33,639 nucleotides of DNA from Pseudomonadota bacterium (GTDB taxonomy: Bacteria > Pseudomonadota > Gammaproteobacteria > Burkholderiales > JABEVD01): the NCBI GenBank assembly GCA_021802545.1, contig JAJZRS010000027.1:1-33639 (forward strand). The letters are read 5' to 3'. Numbering within the stretch: the stretch's first letter is position 1; each line of letters starts with the position of its first letter. Both the position numbers and the translations under genes were made by a program. Below the pieces are notes generated by a model, which had not been told where the DNA came from, made no database searches, and saw nothing but the letters and a program-made list of their open reading frames with translations. Of this stretch, positions 1 to 8,768 are shown one piece after another.

Positions 1-45
1 TAGAGTGGCTTGGCTCCGGCTTGCGCCTTCGATGAATCGCCTCAT
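1..45 (-). CDS. Transposase N-terminus, IS1182-like (partial)
   Basis: This is the first 15 codons of a gene that continues off the left edge. The peptide MRRFIEGASRSQATL resembles the conserved N-terminus of IS1182-family DDE transposases, which typically start with a basic R-F-I-x-G segment followed by R-x-Q-x-T-L. A GGAGG ribosome-binding site at 51-55 lies 5 nt before this ATG; a second ATG just upstream (46-48) is only 2 nt from it and is less likely. Only the start is visible, so the family call rests on a short stretch and I cannot say whether the gene is intact. Confidence 0.5.
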   Translation of the reverse strand, partial: MRRFIEGASRSQATL

Positions 46-127
46 CATATCCTCCATGCCGACGTTATTACATTAACGCATTAGACGGTCATTCGTGGAC
101 AGATTCATGGCGTTTTCACACAGCCTC
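1..127 (-). mobile_element. End of an IS1182-type insertion sequence (partial)
   Basis: Positions 1-45 encode the first residues of a transposase reading out of the window. The sequence up to about 127 has the look of an IS terminus: read on the minus strand it begins GAGGCTGTGTGAAAACGCC (127-109), a type of end I associate with IS1182/IS5-like elements. The neighbouring cache-domain gene changes from family-like to unfamiliar sequence at the same point. The exact outer boundary is inferred, because the other inverted repeat and any target duplication lie outside the window. Confidence 0.55.
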
Positions 128-1275
128 ATCGCATTGCGGTCGCCGCACTGGCTGACGTTGCCGTTCCATACCGATCTGTTCAGGCCGCGCTGGATGCGCC
201 CTGCCTGGACGGGAATTTCGCGCAGCGCCTCGCCAAAAAGCTGCTGGTTGCCCATCACCGCCTCCATCGCGCTCTGCGAAATGTTTTCGAGCACCTTGCC
301 CGATTCGTGTTCGAAGGCATGTTCGAGGGGAACCATGACATGGCCGTACCAGCCCGGCCCCATGTAGCCTTGGTAGCCCTGGGTTGCGCGGGTCGCGGCC
401 AGATACTCCTTGCCGGCGAAACGTATCACGCTCCAATCCGTCTCCGGAGAATGCCCCAGCGCAGCCCCCACGGGAACATGCCACGGATCGCTGCTGGCGA
501 TCACCTTCCCTTCCCCGTCGAGCAGGGTGATCACGCTCCAGTCGTTCTTGTCGAGCAGATTCGAGAATATTCTCTCCGTTTCGTTTTCGAACCGGAAGCA
601 CAGGCAAAGCACGCCCAGGTTCTTCCCTTCTCGTTCGACGCGGTAGGAATAGATCAAACCCTTTTCCGCATCGGGAAGAAGATCGGTTTTCCTGAATGTT
701 TCGACGTAAGGGGCGTCCGTTGCAAGCGATTCGGCAACCAGCGGATCCTGGGATTGCTTCAGCGCGCCGCTTCTGGCGAGCTGGAGCAGCACATTGCCTT
801 CCGTATCGAGCAGGATGATGTTGGAATAGACCGAATATTTCTGGACATATTCGCGAAAGCGCGACAAGAGCCTGCCATCCGCTTCTTTCAGCGCGTGCTC
901 TTCGGCCGACGGCCGCGTCAAGAGGTAATCCTTGATCTCCCCGTCCATCGCCAGGAAGCCGATGTCCGCGGTACGCTCGAACAGGTTGCGTATCATGATA
1001 TCCACGGCAACCTGCGCCTTCGATTTGATTTCCAGCGCGGTTTTCTTGAGCGTTTCCCGTCCGAGCTGGTTCAGCAGGCTTCCGGTAAGCTGCTGGAATG
1101 CCGATCGCGTATCGGACATGTCCGTTCCCGTTCCGGAAAGATGCCCGAGCAGGGTCAGATTGTCCCAGACCGACTGCAAGGACTGCAGGCTTTCCTGATA
1201 CTCCACGACCTTACCCATTCTGCCAATAAGGTTAACTAGCCAATCGTCTACCTCCACCCCTTTGTACAAAGCCAT
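73..1275 (-). CDS. Cache-domain sensory protein, 3' end probably replaced by an IS
   Basis: The 400-residue protein reads as an extended double-cache (dCache-like) ligand-binding region, roughly residues 75-325, of the kind found in chemotaxis receptors and related sensors. I see no signal peptide or membrane helix, so it is probably cytoplasmic. The stretch around residues 350-375 (IQRGLNRSVWNGNV) resembles the linker that in relatives leads into further C-terminal signalling sequence. Here only about 25 residues follow, and the last 16 or so appear to be encoded by the IS end, with a TAA at 73-75. The protein is therefore probably truncated. It lies downstream of nifHDK and two ferredoxins with a 129 bp gap, so nif-linked sensing of redox or a small molecule is possible but unproven. 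Confidence 0.6.
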   Translation of the reverse strand: MALYKGVEVDDWLVNLIGRMGKVVEYQESLQSLQSVWDNLTLLGHLSGTGTDMSDTRSAFQQLTGSLLNQLGRETLKKTALEIKSKAQVAVDIMIRNLFERTADIGFLAMDGEIKDYLLTRPSAEEHALKEADGRLLSRFREYVQKYSVYSNIILLDTEGNVLLQLARSGALKQSQDPLVAESLATDAPYVETFRKTDLLPDAEKGLIYSYRVEREGKNLGVLCLCFRFENETERIFSNLLDKNDWSVITLLDGEGKVIASSDPWHVPVGAALGHSPETDWSVIRFAGKEYLAATRATQGYQGYMGPGWYGHVMVPLEHAFEHESGKVLENISQSAMEAVMGNQQLFGEALREIPVQAGRIQRGLNRSVWNGNVSQCGDRNAMRLCENAMNLSTNDRLMR

Positions 1276-1404
1276 GTTTGCTCGCTTTCTGACTTTTTAT
1301 GAATTCATCTTCCGCGCGGACGGCGGATATGCAGGCAGGTATGCCTTATCTGTATTCGTGTTTCGGGTGCAGCAATCAGGCCTCCTCGAAAGAGAATGAA
1401 GACG

Positions 1405-1746
1405 TTAGAATGCGACCAGAACCGGTTCGTCCGATACGACATATTGGCAGGCAAGGCGCCATCTTGGCGGAATATCCTTCACCTGTACCGATTCGCACTC
1501 CTCGATGCTCAATTTGCCGGCCTGAAAAAGCTCTCTTTTTTCCTTTTCGCTCAGGCTGACCAGCCTGGCGCTTTTGCGCAGCGGCATGACCTTGACCGCG
1601 CAATTTCCGCATTTCCCCTCGCCGCAGCACTTCCTGGGCAGATTGAAGCGCTTCATCAGATTGAGCAGGGTGATGCGCGTGTTGTCGGGCACTTCGACCA
1701 CGATTTTGTCCCGCATGGGAGGCGTGAGAAAAGTGACCGTTACCAT
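1405..1746 (-). CDS. [2Fe-2S] ferredoxin, nif-associated
   Basis: A 113-residue plant-type [2Fe-2S] ferredoxin-like protein. Probable cluster ligands are C41, C46 and C49 (C-x4-C-x2-C) and C100 in the LACQY segment; C40 is an extra neighbouring cysteine. It starts 10 nt after a paralogous ferredoxin gene (1757-2104) with which it shares the DIPP-x-WRLACQY motif, so the two look like a tandem duplication. Position downstream of nifHDK suggests electron supply to nitrogenase reductase or to cofactor assembly, but the partner cannot be read from sequence. The charged middle region (residues 55-90) differs from photosynthetic ferredoxins. Confidence 0.85.
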   Translation of the reverse strand: MVTVTFLTPPMRDKIVVEVPDNTRITLLNLMKRFNLPRKCCGEGKCGNCAVKVMPLRKSARLVSLSEKEKRELFQAGKLSIEECESVQVKDIPPRWRLACQYVVSDEPVLVAF

Positions 1747-1756
1747 TCTTGGCTCC

Positions 1757-2104
1757 TCAGAACTTCACCAGGATGTCTTCGTCGCGCACGATGTATTGGC
1801 AGGCGAGACGCCATGGCGGAGGGATGTCCTTGAGCTCGGCATCCTCGATTTGCGTCTTGCCTATTTTCCCGGCAAGCCTCAACACCGTCTTTTCCTTTTC
1901 GGTCAGGTGCATGCCCATGGGCTGGCCATTGGAAAGCACTGAAACCTCGACTGCGCATGAACCGCATTCGCCGTTCTCGCATTCGAAATTGACCGGAATC
2001 TTGTTCGCCTGTGCGGTAGCAAGGAGGGTCTTTCTGTCGCCAGCTATGGCGTAGACAGTGACGTCCTTCTTCATCTTCGGCGAACTGAAAGTCACATTGG
2101 CCAT
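1757..2104 (-). CDS. [2Fe-2S] ferredoxin, nif-associated
   Basis: A 115-residue [2Fe-2S] ferredoxin. Ligands are C42, C47 and C50 in ECENGECGSC and C102 in LACQYIV. It follows nifK by 46 bp, and an intrinsic terminator occupies that gap, so its transcription probably depends on read-through from nifHDK. Together with the adjacent 1405-1746 paralogue it probably forms the electron-transfer end of the structural nif operon. A similar ferredoxin downstream of nifK is common in proteobacterial diazotrophs; the specific electron donor role is inference. Confidence 0.88.
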   Translation of the reverse strand: MANVTFSSPKMKKDVTVYAIAGDRKTLLATAQANKIPVNFECENGECGSCAVEVSVLSNGQPMGMHLTEKEKTVLRLAGKIGKTQIEDAELKDIPPPWRLACQYIVRDEDILVKF

Positions 2105-2116
2105 GTTTCTTCCTCG

Positions 2117-2142
2117 AAAAAAGGGCGCCCTCTCGGGCGCCC
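2117..2142 (-). terminator. Intrinsic terminator after nifK
   Basis: On the minus strand an 8 bp perfect stem (GGGCGCCC on both arms, 4 nt loop) is followed directly by six T residues (2117-2122). It lies between the nifK stop (2151) and the ferredoxin start (2104). It probably lowers expression of the ferredoxins and the cache gene relative to nifHDK rather than ending the operon completely, since I see no separate strong promoter after it. Confidence 0.8.
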
Positions 2143-2150
2143 GGAAATCA

Positions 2151-3689
2151 TCAACGAATGATGTCGAAGCTGTAGTCTGTCTTCGCAGGAATGATGGTGT
2201 TCTTGTCCATCTCGTCGAAAATCTTGTCGAGTATGGTGACGAGCACGTTCATTCCGCCCTGATATCCCCAGACGGGATAACGGTGGTGATGGTGGCGATC
2301 GAAGACAGGGAAGCCGATGCGGATCAACGGCGTTCCGGTGTCGCGCTCCAGGTATTTCCCGTAGGTGTTGCCGATCAGGAAATCGACGGGCTCCGTGAAG
2401 AGCAGGGAGCGCATGTGCCACAAATCCTTGCCCGGGTAGGCATGGCAGCCCTTGCCGAAGGGCGAGGATTCGAACAGCGCTTTCATTTTCTCTTCCCAAT
2501 CCTTGCCGCCGTTGGTCGCCAGGACGTGCACGGGCTCAGCGCCGAGTTCCATGAGGAACGCTGCAAGGCCGTAGCAAAGATCCGGATCGCCGTAGATCGC
2601 GAATTTCTTGCCGTGGATGTGCGCGCTCGAATCAGCGATCGCATCGACCAGCCTGCCGCGCTCCTTGGCGAGTTCGGCGGGAATGGATTTGCCGGTGATC
2701 TTCGAGATTTCCATCAGGAACTTGTCCGTTGCAGCGACCCCGACCGGATGGTGGAAGGAAGCGACTTCCTGACCCTTTTCAGCAGCATAGGCCAGCGTCT
2801 TTTCCGTGCAGTAATGCTGCATCGAAACAGTCGCCTTGGCGTTCAGCGCTTCAGCCGTGTCGGCCAGCGTGGTGCCGCCGTCGTACATGCGGAACTCGCC
2901 GTCGGCAGGCGTATCGAACACTTCGCTGTTGTCGGAAAGGATCGTGTATTCGACGCCCATGAGATTGAACATGCGCTTGATTTCACGCAGGTTGCCCACG
3001 GTGTAGCCGTCGAATCCGCCGATGAAGTTGATCTTCTCGCCGACCTTGCGCTCCTTGCCTTCCCAGAAGTTGGACAGGATGCCGCGCAAGGCATTGTCGT
3101 ATCCGGTGACATGGCTTCCGACGAAGGCCGGGGTGTGCGCATAGGGGACGGGATAGTCCTCCGGAACGCTGCCCTTGTTCCTGGCGTTCGTGATGAAGCC
3201 GTTGAGGTCGTCGCCAATCACCTCGGCCATGCAGGTGGTGGAGACGGCGATCATCTTCGGCTTGTACATGTTGTAGGTATTGGCCAGGCCGTCGATCATG
3301 TTGTTGAGCCCGCCGAAAACCGCTGCGTCCTCGGTCATCGAGGAGGAAACGCAGGAAGAAGGCTCCTTGAAGTGACGGGAAAGGTGGCTCCTGTAGTAGG
3401 CGACACACCCTTGCGAACCGTGCACGAAAGGCATCGTGCTTTCGAAACCGACCGCGACGAAAACTGCGCCCAGGGGCTGGCAGGCCTTCGCGGGGTTGAC
3501 GGTCAGCGCTTCCCTTGCGAAGTTCTTTTCCCGGTATTCCCAGGTCTTCGTCCATTCGCGAATTTCTTCGACCTTTTCCGCCTCATGGGGAAACTCGAAA
3601 TTCTTTTTCTTGTTCTCGAACATCTCGATGTATTCCGGCTCGCGGAACAGGTTGAAATGGTCGAGTACGTTGTTTGAACTCTGGCTCAT
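2151..3689 (-). CDS. nifK: Nitrogenase MoFe protein beta chain
   Basis: 512 residues, the normal size for the beta subunit of molybdenum-iron dinitrogenase (Azotobacter NifK is about 520). The P-cluster cysteines are at C70, C95 and C153, matching the numbering of the Azotobacter protein exactly, in the contexts [18 protein letters not shown] and [12 protein letters not shown]. It pairs with NifD in the alpha2-beta2 tetramer, where the P-cluster passes electrons from NifH to FeMo-cofactor. The gene starts 26 bp after nifD. No truncation or missing ligand is seen. Confidence 0.98.
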   Translation of the reverse strand: MSQSSNNVLDHFNLFREPEYIEMFENKKKNFEFPHEAEKVEEIREWTKTWEYREKNFAREALTVNPAKACQPLGAVFVAVGFESTMPFVHGSQGCVAYYRSHLSRHFKEPSSCVSSSMTEDAAVFGGLNNMIDGLANTYNMYKPKMIAVSTTCMAEVIGDDLNGFITNARNKGSVPEDYPVPYAHTPAFVGSHVTGYDNALRGILSNFWEGKERKVGEKINFIGGFDGYTVGNLREIKRMFNLMGVEYTILSDNSEVFDTPADGEFRMYDGGTTLADTAEALNAKATVSMQHYCTEKTLAYAAEKGQEVASFHHPVGVAATDKFLMEISKITGKSIPAELAKERGRLVDAIADSSAHIHGKKFAIYGDPDLCYGLAAFLMELGAEPVHVLATNGGKDWEEKMKALFESSPFGKGCHAYPGKDLWHMRSLLFTEPVDFLIGNTYGKYLERDTGTPLIRIGFPVFDRHHHHRYPVWGYQGGMNVLVTILDKIFDEMDKNTIIPAKTDYSFDIIR

Positions 3690-3715
3690 GATGCTCTCCT
3701 AAATATACTTGATGA

Positions 3716-5170
3716 TCAGGCTTGCCAAGGCGCCTTCGTCAGCTCCCAGACAGGATTGTTGATTGCCATGTCCATGTCGCGTGCGAAGATGGCGAATCCG
3801 TCGTAGCCGTGGTAGGGACCGGAATAGTCCCACGAATGCATCTGGCGGAAAGGAACGCCCATTTTCTGGAACACGTACTTTTCCTTGATTCCGGAACCGA
3901 CGAGATCGGGCTGGATCTTTTCGACGAATTTCTCGAATTCGTAGCCGGTCACGTCGTCATAGATCAGCGTGCCGTCCTTGACGTAATGGGTGGTGCGCTG
4001 GTAGTCGTCGTTGTGGCCGAATTCGTATCCGGTTCCAACCACTTGCATGCCCAGATCCTCATAGGCGCCGATCACGTGACGCGGACGGAGGCCACCGACG
4101 AACAGCATGACCGTCTTGCCTTCGAGGCGCGGTTTGTACTTGTCGATGACGGCCTGCATCAGCGGCTTGTACTTGGCGATGACGCGCTCTGCGCCTTCCT
4201 TGATCTTGTCGTCGAAGTGGCTGGCAATTTCGCGCAAGGAAGCCTCGATCTTGGACGGACCGAAGAAGTTGTACTCCACCCATGGAATCCCGTATTTCTC
4301 TTCCATGTGACGGCTGATGTAGTTCATCGAACGATAGCAGTGCAGCACATTGAGCTTGGCTTTCGGCGTGTTCTCGAGCTCGGCGATACTGCCGTCGCCC
4401 GACCATTGAGCGATCACTCTCAGCCCCATTTCCTCAAGCAGGATGCGGGAAGCCCAGGCGTCGCCGCCGATGTTGTAGTCGCCGATGATGGCCACGTCGT
4501 ACGGGGTGCCCACGAATTCGGGATGCTTGTCGTCCGACTTGTCGAACACCCAGTCGCGCACCGCGTCGTTGGCGATGTGGTGGCCGAGCGATTGCGACAC
4601 GCCGCGGAAGCCTTCGCAGCGCACGGGAACGATGGTCTTGCCGCCGAATTCCTTCGATTTCTTCTTGGAAACCGCTTCGATGTCGTCACCGATCAGGCCG
4701 ATCGGGCACTCGGACTGGACCGTGATCCCCTTGTTGAGCGGGAACAGATCCTCGATCTCGTCCATGATCTTTTCGAGCTTCTTGTCGCCGCCGAAGACGA
4801 TGTCCTTTTCCTGGAAGTCGGAAGTGAACTGCATGGTGACGAAAGTGTCGATGCCGGTCGTGCCGATATAGTAGTTGCGCCTTGCCGCCCAGGAATACTG
4901 GCCGCAGCCGACAGGGCCGTGGCTGATGTGGATCATGTCCTTGATCGGTCCCCAAACCACGCCCTTCGATCCCGCATAGGCGCAACCGCGTATGGTCATC
5001 ACGCCGGGAATGGACTTGATGTTCGACTTCACGTTGCAATCGGTCTTGCCTTCCTCATACACGTTGAGGTGCTTGGCACGGCGCTTCGCCGTTTTTTCCG
5101 GATAGACCTCCAGGACTTCCTTGATCAGCTCCTGGTTCCTCGCTTTCACTTGCTCTACTGTCAGGCTCAT
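3716..5170 (-). CDS. nifD: Nitrogenase MoFe protein alpha chain
   Basis: 484 residues. The P-cluster ligands are C63, C89 and C155, and the FeMo-cofactor ligands are C278 ([10 protein letters not shown]) and H445 ([11 protein letters not shown]), all in the expected contexts. This is the catalytic alpha subunit that holds FeMo-cofactor and reduces N2 to ammonia. Motifs are those of molybdenum-dependent NifD rather than the V or Fe-only enzymes; no delta-subunit gene (vnfG/anfG) is nearby. It follows nifH by 129 bp, with a strong hairpin in the gap. Confidence 0.98.
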   Translation of the reverse strand: MSLTVEQVKARNQELIKEVLEVYPEKTAKRRAKHLNVYEEGKTDCNVKSNIKSIPGVMTIRGCAYAGSKGVVWGPIKDMIHISHGPVGCGQYSWAARRNYYIGTTGIDTFVTMQFTSDFQEKDIVFGGDKKLEKIMDEIEDLFPLNKGITVQSECPIGLIGDDIEAVSKKKSKEFGGKTIVPVRCEGFRGVSQSLGHHIANDAVRDWVFDKSDDKHPEFVGTPYDVAIIGDYNIGGDAWASRILLEEMGLRVIAQWSGDGSIAELENTPKAKLNVLHCYRSMNYISRHMEEKYGIPWVEYNFFGPSKIEASLREIASHFDDKIKEGAERVIAKYKPLMQAVIDKYKPRLEGKTVMLFVGGLRPRHVIGAYEDLGMQVVGTGYEFGHNDDYQRTTHYVKDGTLIYDDVTGYEFEKFVEKIQPDLVGSGIKEKYVFQKMGVPFRQMHSWDYSGPYHGYDGFAIFARDMDMAINNPVWELTKAPWQA

Positions 5171-5268
5171 TTCGCCCTCCTTGTTGAAAATGACAAAAAA
5201 TTTCGAGATCCGGGAGATCTCTGTAAATGGCCCGCCAAGGCAGCACCATTTGCAGAGCCCTCCCGGGT

Positions 5269-5293
5269 GCGCCCGCGGGAAACCCGCGGGCGC
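5269..5293 (-). promoter_or_regulatory. nifH-nifD intergenic hairpin
   Basis: A perfect 11 bp inverted repeat (GCGCCCGCGGG and its complement) with a 3 nt AAA/TTT loop begins 7 bp after the nifH stop. There is no T-run, so it is unlikely to be an efficient terminator. Stable hairpins after nifH protect the upstream mRNA from 3' decay and are one way diazotrophs make more Fe protein than MoFe protein; that role is inferred here. Confidence 0.75.
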
Positions 5294-5299
5294 AGTCCG

Positions 5300-6202
<903 letters not shown>

Positions 6203-6308
6203 TTAAAAAGAAAACTGCTGCCGTTCCTAGATAGTCACTGCCGGCTTACAATCAGAAACACTTTGATCTTCTTCTTATCGGTCGCCAATCCGGCTGCACC
6301 CATACTCA

Positions 6309-6324
6309 AGCAACGAGCGTGCCA
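6309..6324 (-). promoter_or_regulatory. Sigma-54 promoter of nifHDK
   Basis: The minus strand reads TGGCACGCTCGTTGCT, a perfect match to the -24/-12 consensus TGGCACG-N4-TTGCW. The predicted transcript start is near 6298, giving a leader of about 117 nt before the nifH ATG. Confidence 0.92.
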
Positions 6325-6403
6325 TGTTGATTTTAAATTCACATCCATTTGTATTATTTATATATTTTCTGTGATTTCAGGAAGAACTGTGCATTGCCGA
6401 GGA

Positions 6404-6419
6404 TGTTGCAAAACCCACA
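6404..6419. promoter_or_regulatory. NifA upstream activator sequence, probably shared
   Basis: TGT-N10-ACA (TGTTGCAAAACCCACA) is a perfect match to the NifA box. It lies about 106-121 bp upstream of the nifH start and about 79-94 bp upstream of the predicted rightward start, both usual distances. It is the only perfect box in the gap. Confidence 0.85.
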
Positions 6420-6470
6420 ACACTGTAGGGAATATTGCAAACATCCTGCACAAAACAGGGTAAAACCCCA

Positions 6471-6486
6471 TGGAACGATTTTTGCA
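6471..6486 (+). promoter_or_regulatory. Sigma-54 promoter of the rightward nif accessory operon
   Basis: TGGAACGATTTTTGCA matches TGGCACG-N4-TTGCW with one change (C to A at the fourth base). The predicted start is near 6498, 25 bp before the first ATG at 6523. Confidence 0.85.
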
Positions 6487-6522
6487 GCACAAAACGCACC
6501 AGATACCTAAACAGGGGGCAAC

Positions 6523-6915
6523 ATGCAGATCGGTGTGGAAAGCTACAGGGCAGTCGACAACAAACGGGTATTCGTCGTCGATCATGACGAGATCACGCGG
6601 GCAGCCCTGCAATTCATGCTCCATGATGAAAACGAGACGCACGAGATTCCCACGCTGGAAGCCGCGCTGGAGAAAAGCGTCGAATGGAAGCCTGACCTCC
6701 TGATCCTGGGGATCGCAGTCATCGCGGAGAAGGGACAGGACATTCTCGCCATGCTCAAGTCGAAAATCCCAGGCCTGGCCATCATGGTCGTCACGGAAGC
6801 CAAGGATCTGCCGCTCGCCATCACCTGTCTGAAGTCGGGCGCAGACGATCTTGTCGCCAAACCGCTGACCATCGAGATCGTGAGAGCGAAAGTCGACAAG
6901 CTGCTGGGGCGCTGA
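6523..6915 (+). CDS. Receiver-like protein lacking the phosphoacceptor aspartate
   Basis: 130 residues, essentially a single CheY-like receiver fold with no output domain. The N-terminal acidic residues D20 and D22 (FVVDHDE), T91 (MVVTE) and K113 (VAKPL) are at their usual places, but the phosphorylatable aspartate at the end of strand 3 is G63 (PDLLILGIAV). The protein therefore cannot be phosphorylated in the normal way and may work by protein contact. It is the first gene after a sigma-54 promoter divergent from nifHDK and overlaps the next gene by 1 nt (TGATG). Its partner is unknown. Confidence 0.85.
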   Translation: MQIGVESYRAVDNKRVFVVDHDEITRAALQFMLHDENETHEIPTLEAALEKSVEWKPDLLILGIAVIAEKGQDILAMLKSKIPGLAIMVVTEAKDLPLAITCLKSGADDLVAKPLTIEIVRAKVDKLLGR

Positions 6916-7307
6916 TGGCAACCGTGATGTTTTTCGAAAAACCGGGATGCATCAACAATGCGCGGCAGAAAAAGCTGCTCGCCGCATCGGGCCATACCGT
7001 GATCGCAAAAAGCATCCTGACCCATTCCTGGACGGCGGAATCGCTCCTGCCTTTTTTCTCTTCGAAGCCCGTCAGCGACTGGTTCAATCGCGCGTCCCCC
7101 AGGGTGAAATCAGGAGAAATTGCACCGGAGAAGGTCACGGCTCGCGAGGCGATCGAACTCATGCTGAAGGATCACTTGCTCATCAGGCGCCCCCTTCTCG
7201 AAGTCGACGGCCGTTTCGACGCCGGATTCGATCAGGAAAAAATAGCCGCCTGGATAGGCCTGTCCTCCAGCCTGGAAAACGCTGAAGAGTGCCAGAGAAA
7301 AGAATGA
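6915..7307 (+). CDS. nifO: Nitrogenase-associated ArsC/Spx-like protein (NifO type)
   Basis: 130 residues with a thioredoxin-like ArsC/Spx fold: MFFEKPGCINNARQKKLL opens the protein with a single cysteine (C12) where ArsC has its reactive cysteine, and RRPLLEVDGRFDAGF is the typical distal segment. The family is known as a nitrogenase-associated protein and includes Azotobacter NifO, linked genetically to molybdenum partitioning between nitrogenase and nitrate reductase. Having a nitrate reductase operon in the same window makes that link attractive, but it is inference. It is translationally coupled at both ends (TGATG upstream, ATGA downstream). Confidence 0.82.
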   Translation: MATVMFFEKPGCINNARQKKLLAASGHTVIAKSILTHSWTAESLLPFFSSKPVSDWFNRASPRVKSGEIAPEKVTAREAIELMLKDHLLIRRPLLEVDGRFDAGFDQEKIAAWIGLSSSLENAEECQRKE

Positions 7308-8767
7308 GCGCTATGCCCTACCACGAGCGCACAAAACACAGGCTCGACCGCTATGCAAGAGGGCCGGAAACGCTCGACTGGTCCATGCAGCCCGATCCCT
7401 TCAGGGAATTTTCGGGTGCAAAGCGCATCCTGCTTCCGCTTGTCAATTCGTGTGCAGGCGCGCCTTCACATGACTCCATCGGCACGCTGCTCAGGCTTTC
7501 GATGGCCATTTCCGCCTGGAAGGAATACGGCCCTGACAAATGGGCAGTGCGCTGCAATCCGTCGAGCGGCAACCTCCATCCCACCGAAAGCTATGTCATC
7601 AGCCTGGGCATCCCGGGAGTGGAAGACGGCCTCTACCATTACGGCGTCCGCGATCATTGCCTGGAATTGCGCTGCGGCATTTCCTGGGAAGGGAAGAAGA
7701 GGCTTTTCGTTGGGTTGTCCTCCATCCATTGGCGGGAGGCATGGAAATACGGCGAACGCGCCTTCCGCTATTGCCAACTCGACGCCGGGCACGCCCTGGG
7801 CGCGCTCGCTTATGCAGCGTCAACCCTGGGATGGCGAATCGATCTGATCGATGCGCCGCCGGATATTCTTGGCACGGAACGGAAGGAAGACTTCGGAAAC
7901 GCGGAACACGAGGAATTCGAATTGGTGGCCGAGATCGATTTCGGCGAAGGAACTGGGGAATTTCCCTTGCTCGGCATGGGCGAATGGGCCGGACGGGCAA
8001 ACCTGCTCGATCCCCATCCGATGTACGCCTGGCCCGCCATCGATGAGGCAGCTGTCCTCACCAGAAGACAAGGCAGCCTGCCTGCTTCAAGAAAAGGCGA
8101 AGCAGCCAAAGCCTCGCTTGATATGGCGAACATCCTTCTGCAAAGGCGCAGTGCCCAGCAGTTCGATCCATCCCACATCATGAAGCGAGAAACCTTCATG
8201 GGCATGGTGGAAGCGCTATCGACAGAACATGCGCTGCCGTGGGGCTTGTGGGGTTTCGAACCGCAGGTGCATCCCGTATTTTTCGTCCATCAGGTCGAGA
8301 GCCTAGCCCCCGGGCTTTATGTCCTGCCGAGAAACGAAGGCTCGATCGATGCGTTGAAAAAAAGCATGAAGCACGATTTTCTGTGGGAGAAAAATGGCCC
8401 GCTTTTTCTTCTCGCGCGCGCCGACTGCAGGAAAATCGCCCGAATCGTCAGCTGCCATCAGGCGATCGCATCGAACAGCTGCTTTTCGCTGGGCATGCTG
8501 GCCGAATTCGGGAATGTCGTCTCGCACGACGCCTGGCGCTACCGCCAGCTGCACTGGGAAGCCGGCCTGATCGGCCATGTCCTCTATCTGGAAGCCGAAA
8601 AGGCCGGACTCAGGGGAACGGGGATAGGCTGCTTCTTCGACGACGCCTTCCACGAACTGCTCGGCATCACGACCGACGCGTTCCAGTCCATCTACCATTT
8701 CACCGTCGGCATGCCGGTGACTGACACACGGATTGCAACGCTCCCGCCTTATCCGGAAAGGAACTGA
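7304..8767 (+). CDS. SagB-type nitroreductase-family oxidoreductase
   Basis: About 487 residues, with two nitroreductase-like halves. The first has the FMN-site segment CNPSSGNLHPTES near residue 85; the second begins near RRSAQQFDPSHIMKRE and ends with GLRGTGIGCFFDDAFHELLGI. This layout fits SagB/ThcOx-type dehydrogenases, which use FMN to oxidise peptide azolines or similar substrates. No leader peptide or YcaO cyclodehydratase is nearby, so azole formation is not implied and the nif-linked substrate is unknown. I chose the ATG at 7304 because it overlaps the previous stop as ATGA; an alternative ATG lies at 7313. Confidence 0.78.
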   Translation: MSAMPYHERTKHRLDRYARGPETLDWSMQPDPFREFSGAKRILLPLVNSCAGAPSHDSIGTLLRLSMAISAWKEYGPDKWAVRCNPSSGNLHPTESYVISLGIPGVEDGLYHYGVRDHCLELRCGISWEGKKRLFVGLSSIHWREAWKYGERAFRYCQLDAGHALGALAYAASTLGWRIDLIDAPPDILGTERKEDFGNAEHEEFELVAEIDFGEGTGEFPLLGMGEWAGRANLLDPHPMYAWPAIDEAAVLTRRQGSLPASRKGEAAKASLDMANILLQRRSAQQFDPSHIMKRETFMGMVEALSTEHALPWGLWGFEPQVHPVFFVHQVESLAPGLYVLPRNEGSIDALKKSMKHDFLWEKNGPLFLLARADCRKIARIVSCHQAIASNSCFSLGMLAEFGNVVSHDAWRYRQLHWEAGLIGHVLYLEAEKAGLRGTGIGCFFDDAFHELLGITTDAFQSIYHFTVGMPVTDTRIATLPPYPERN

Positions 8768-8768
8768 A

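Noticed and set aside
1369-1384. Possible sigma-54 promoter before the cache gene (GG-N10-GC on the minus strand)
   Set aside because: AGGCCTGATTGCTGCA keeps only the GG and GC; the TTGC element is CTGC and there is no NifA box near.
2058-3677. Long plus-strand frame opposite nifK
   Set aside because: Same cause: mirror of codon bias in nifK, crossing the intrinsic terminator at 2117-2142.
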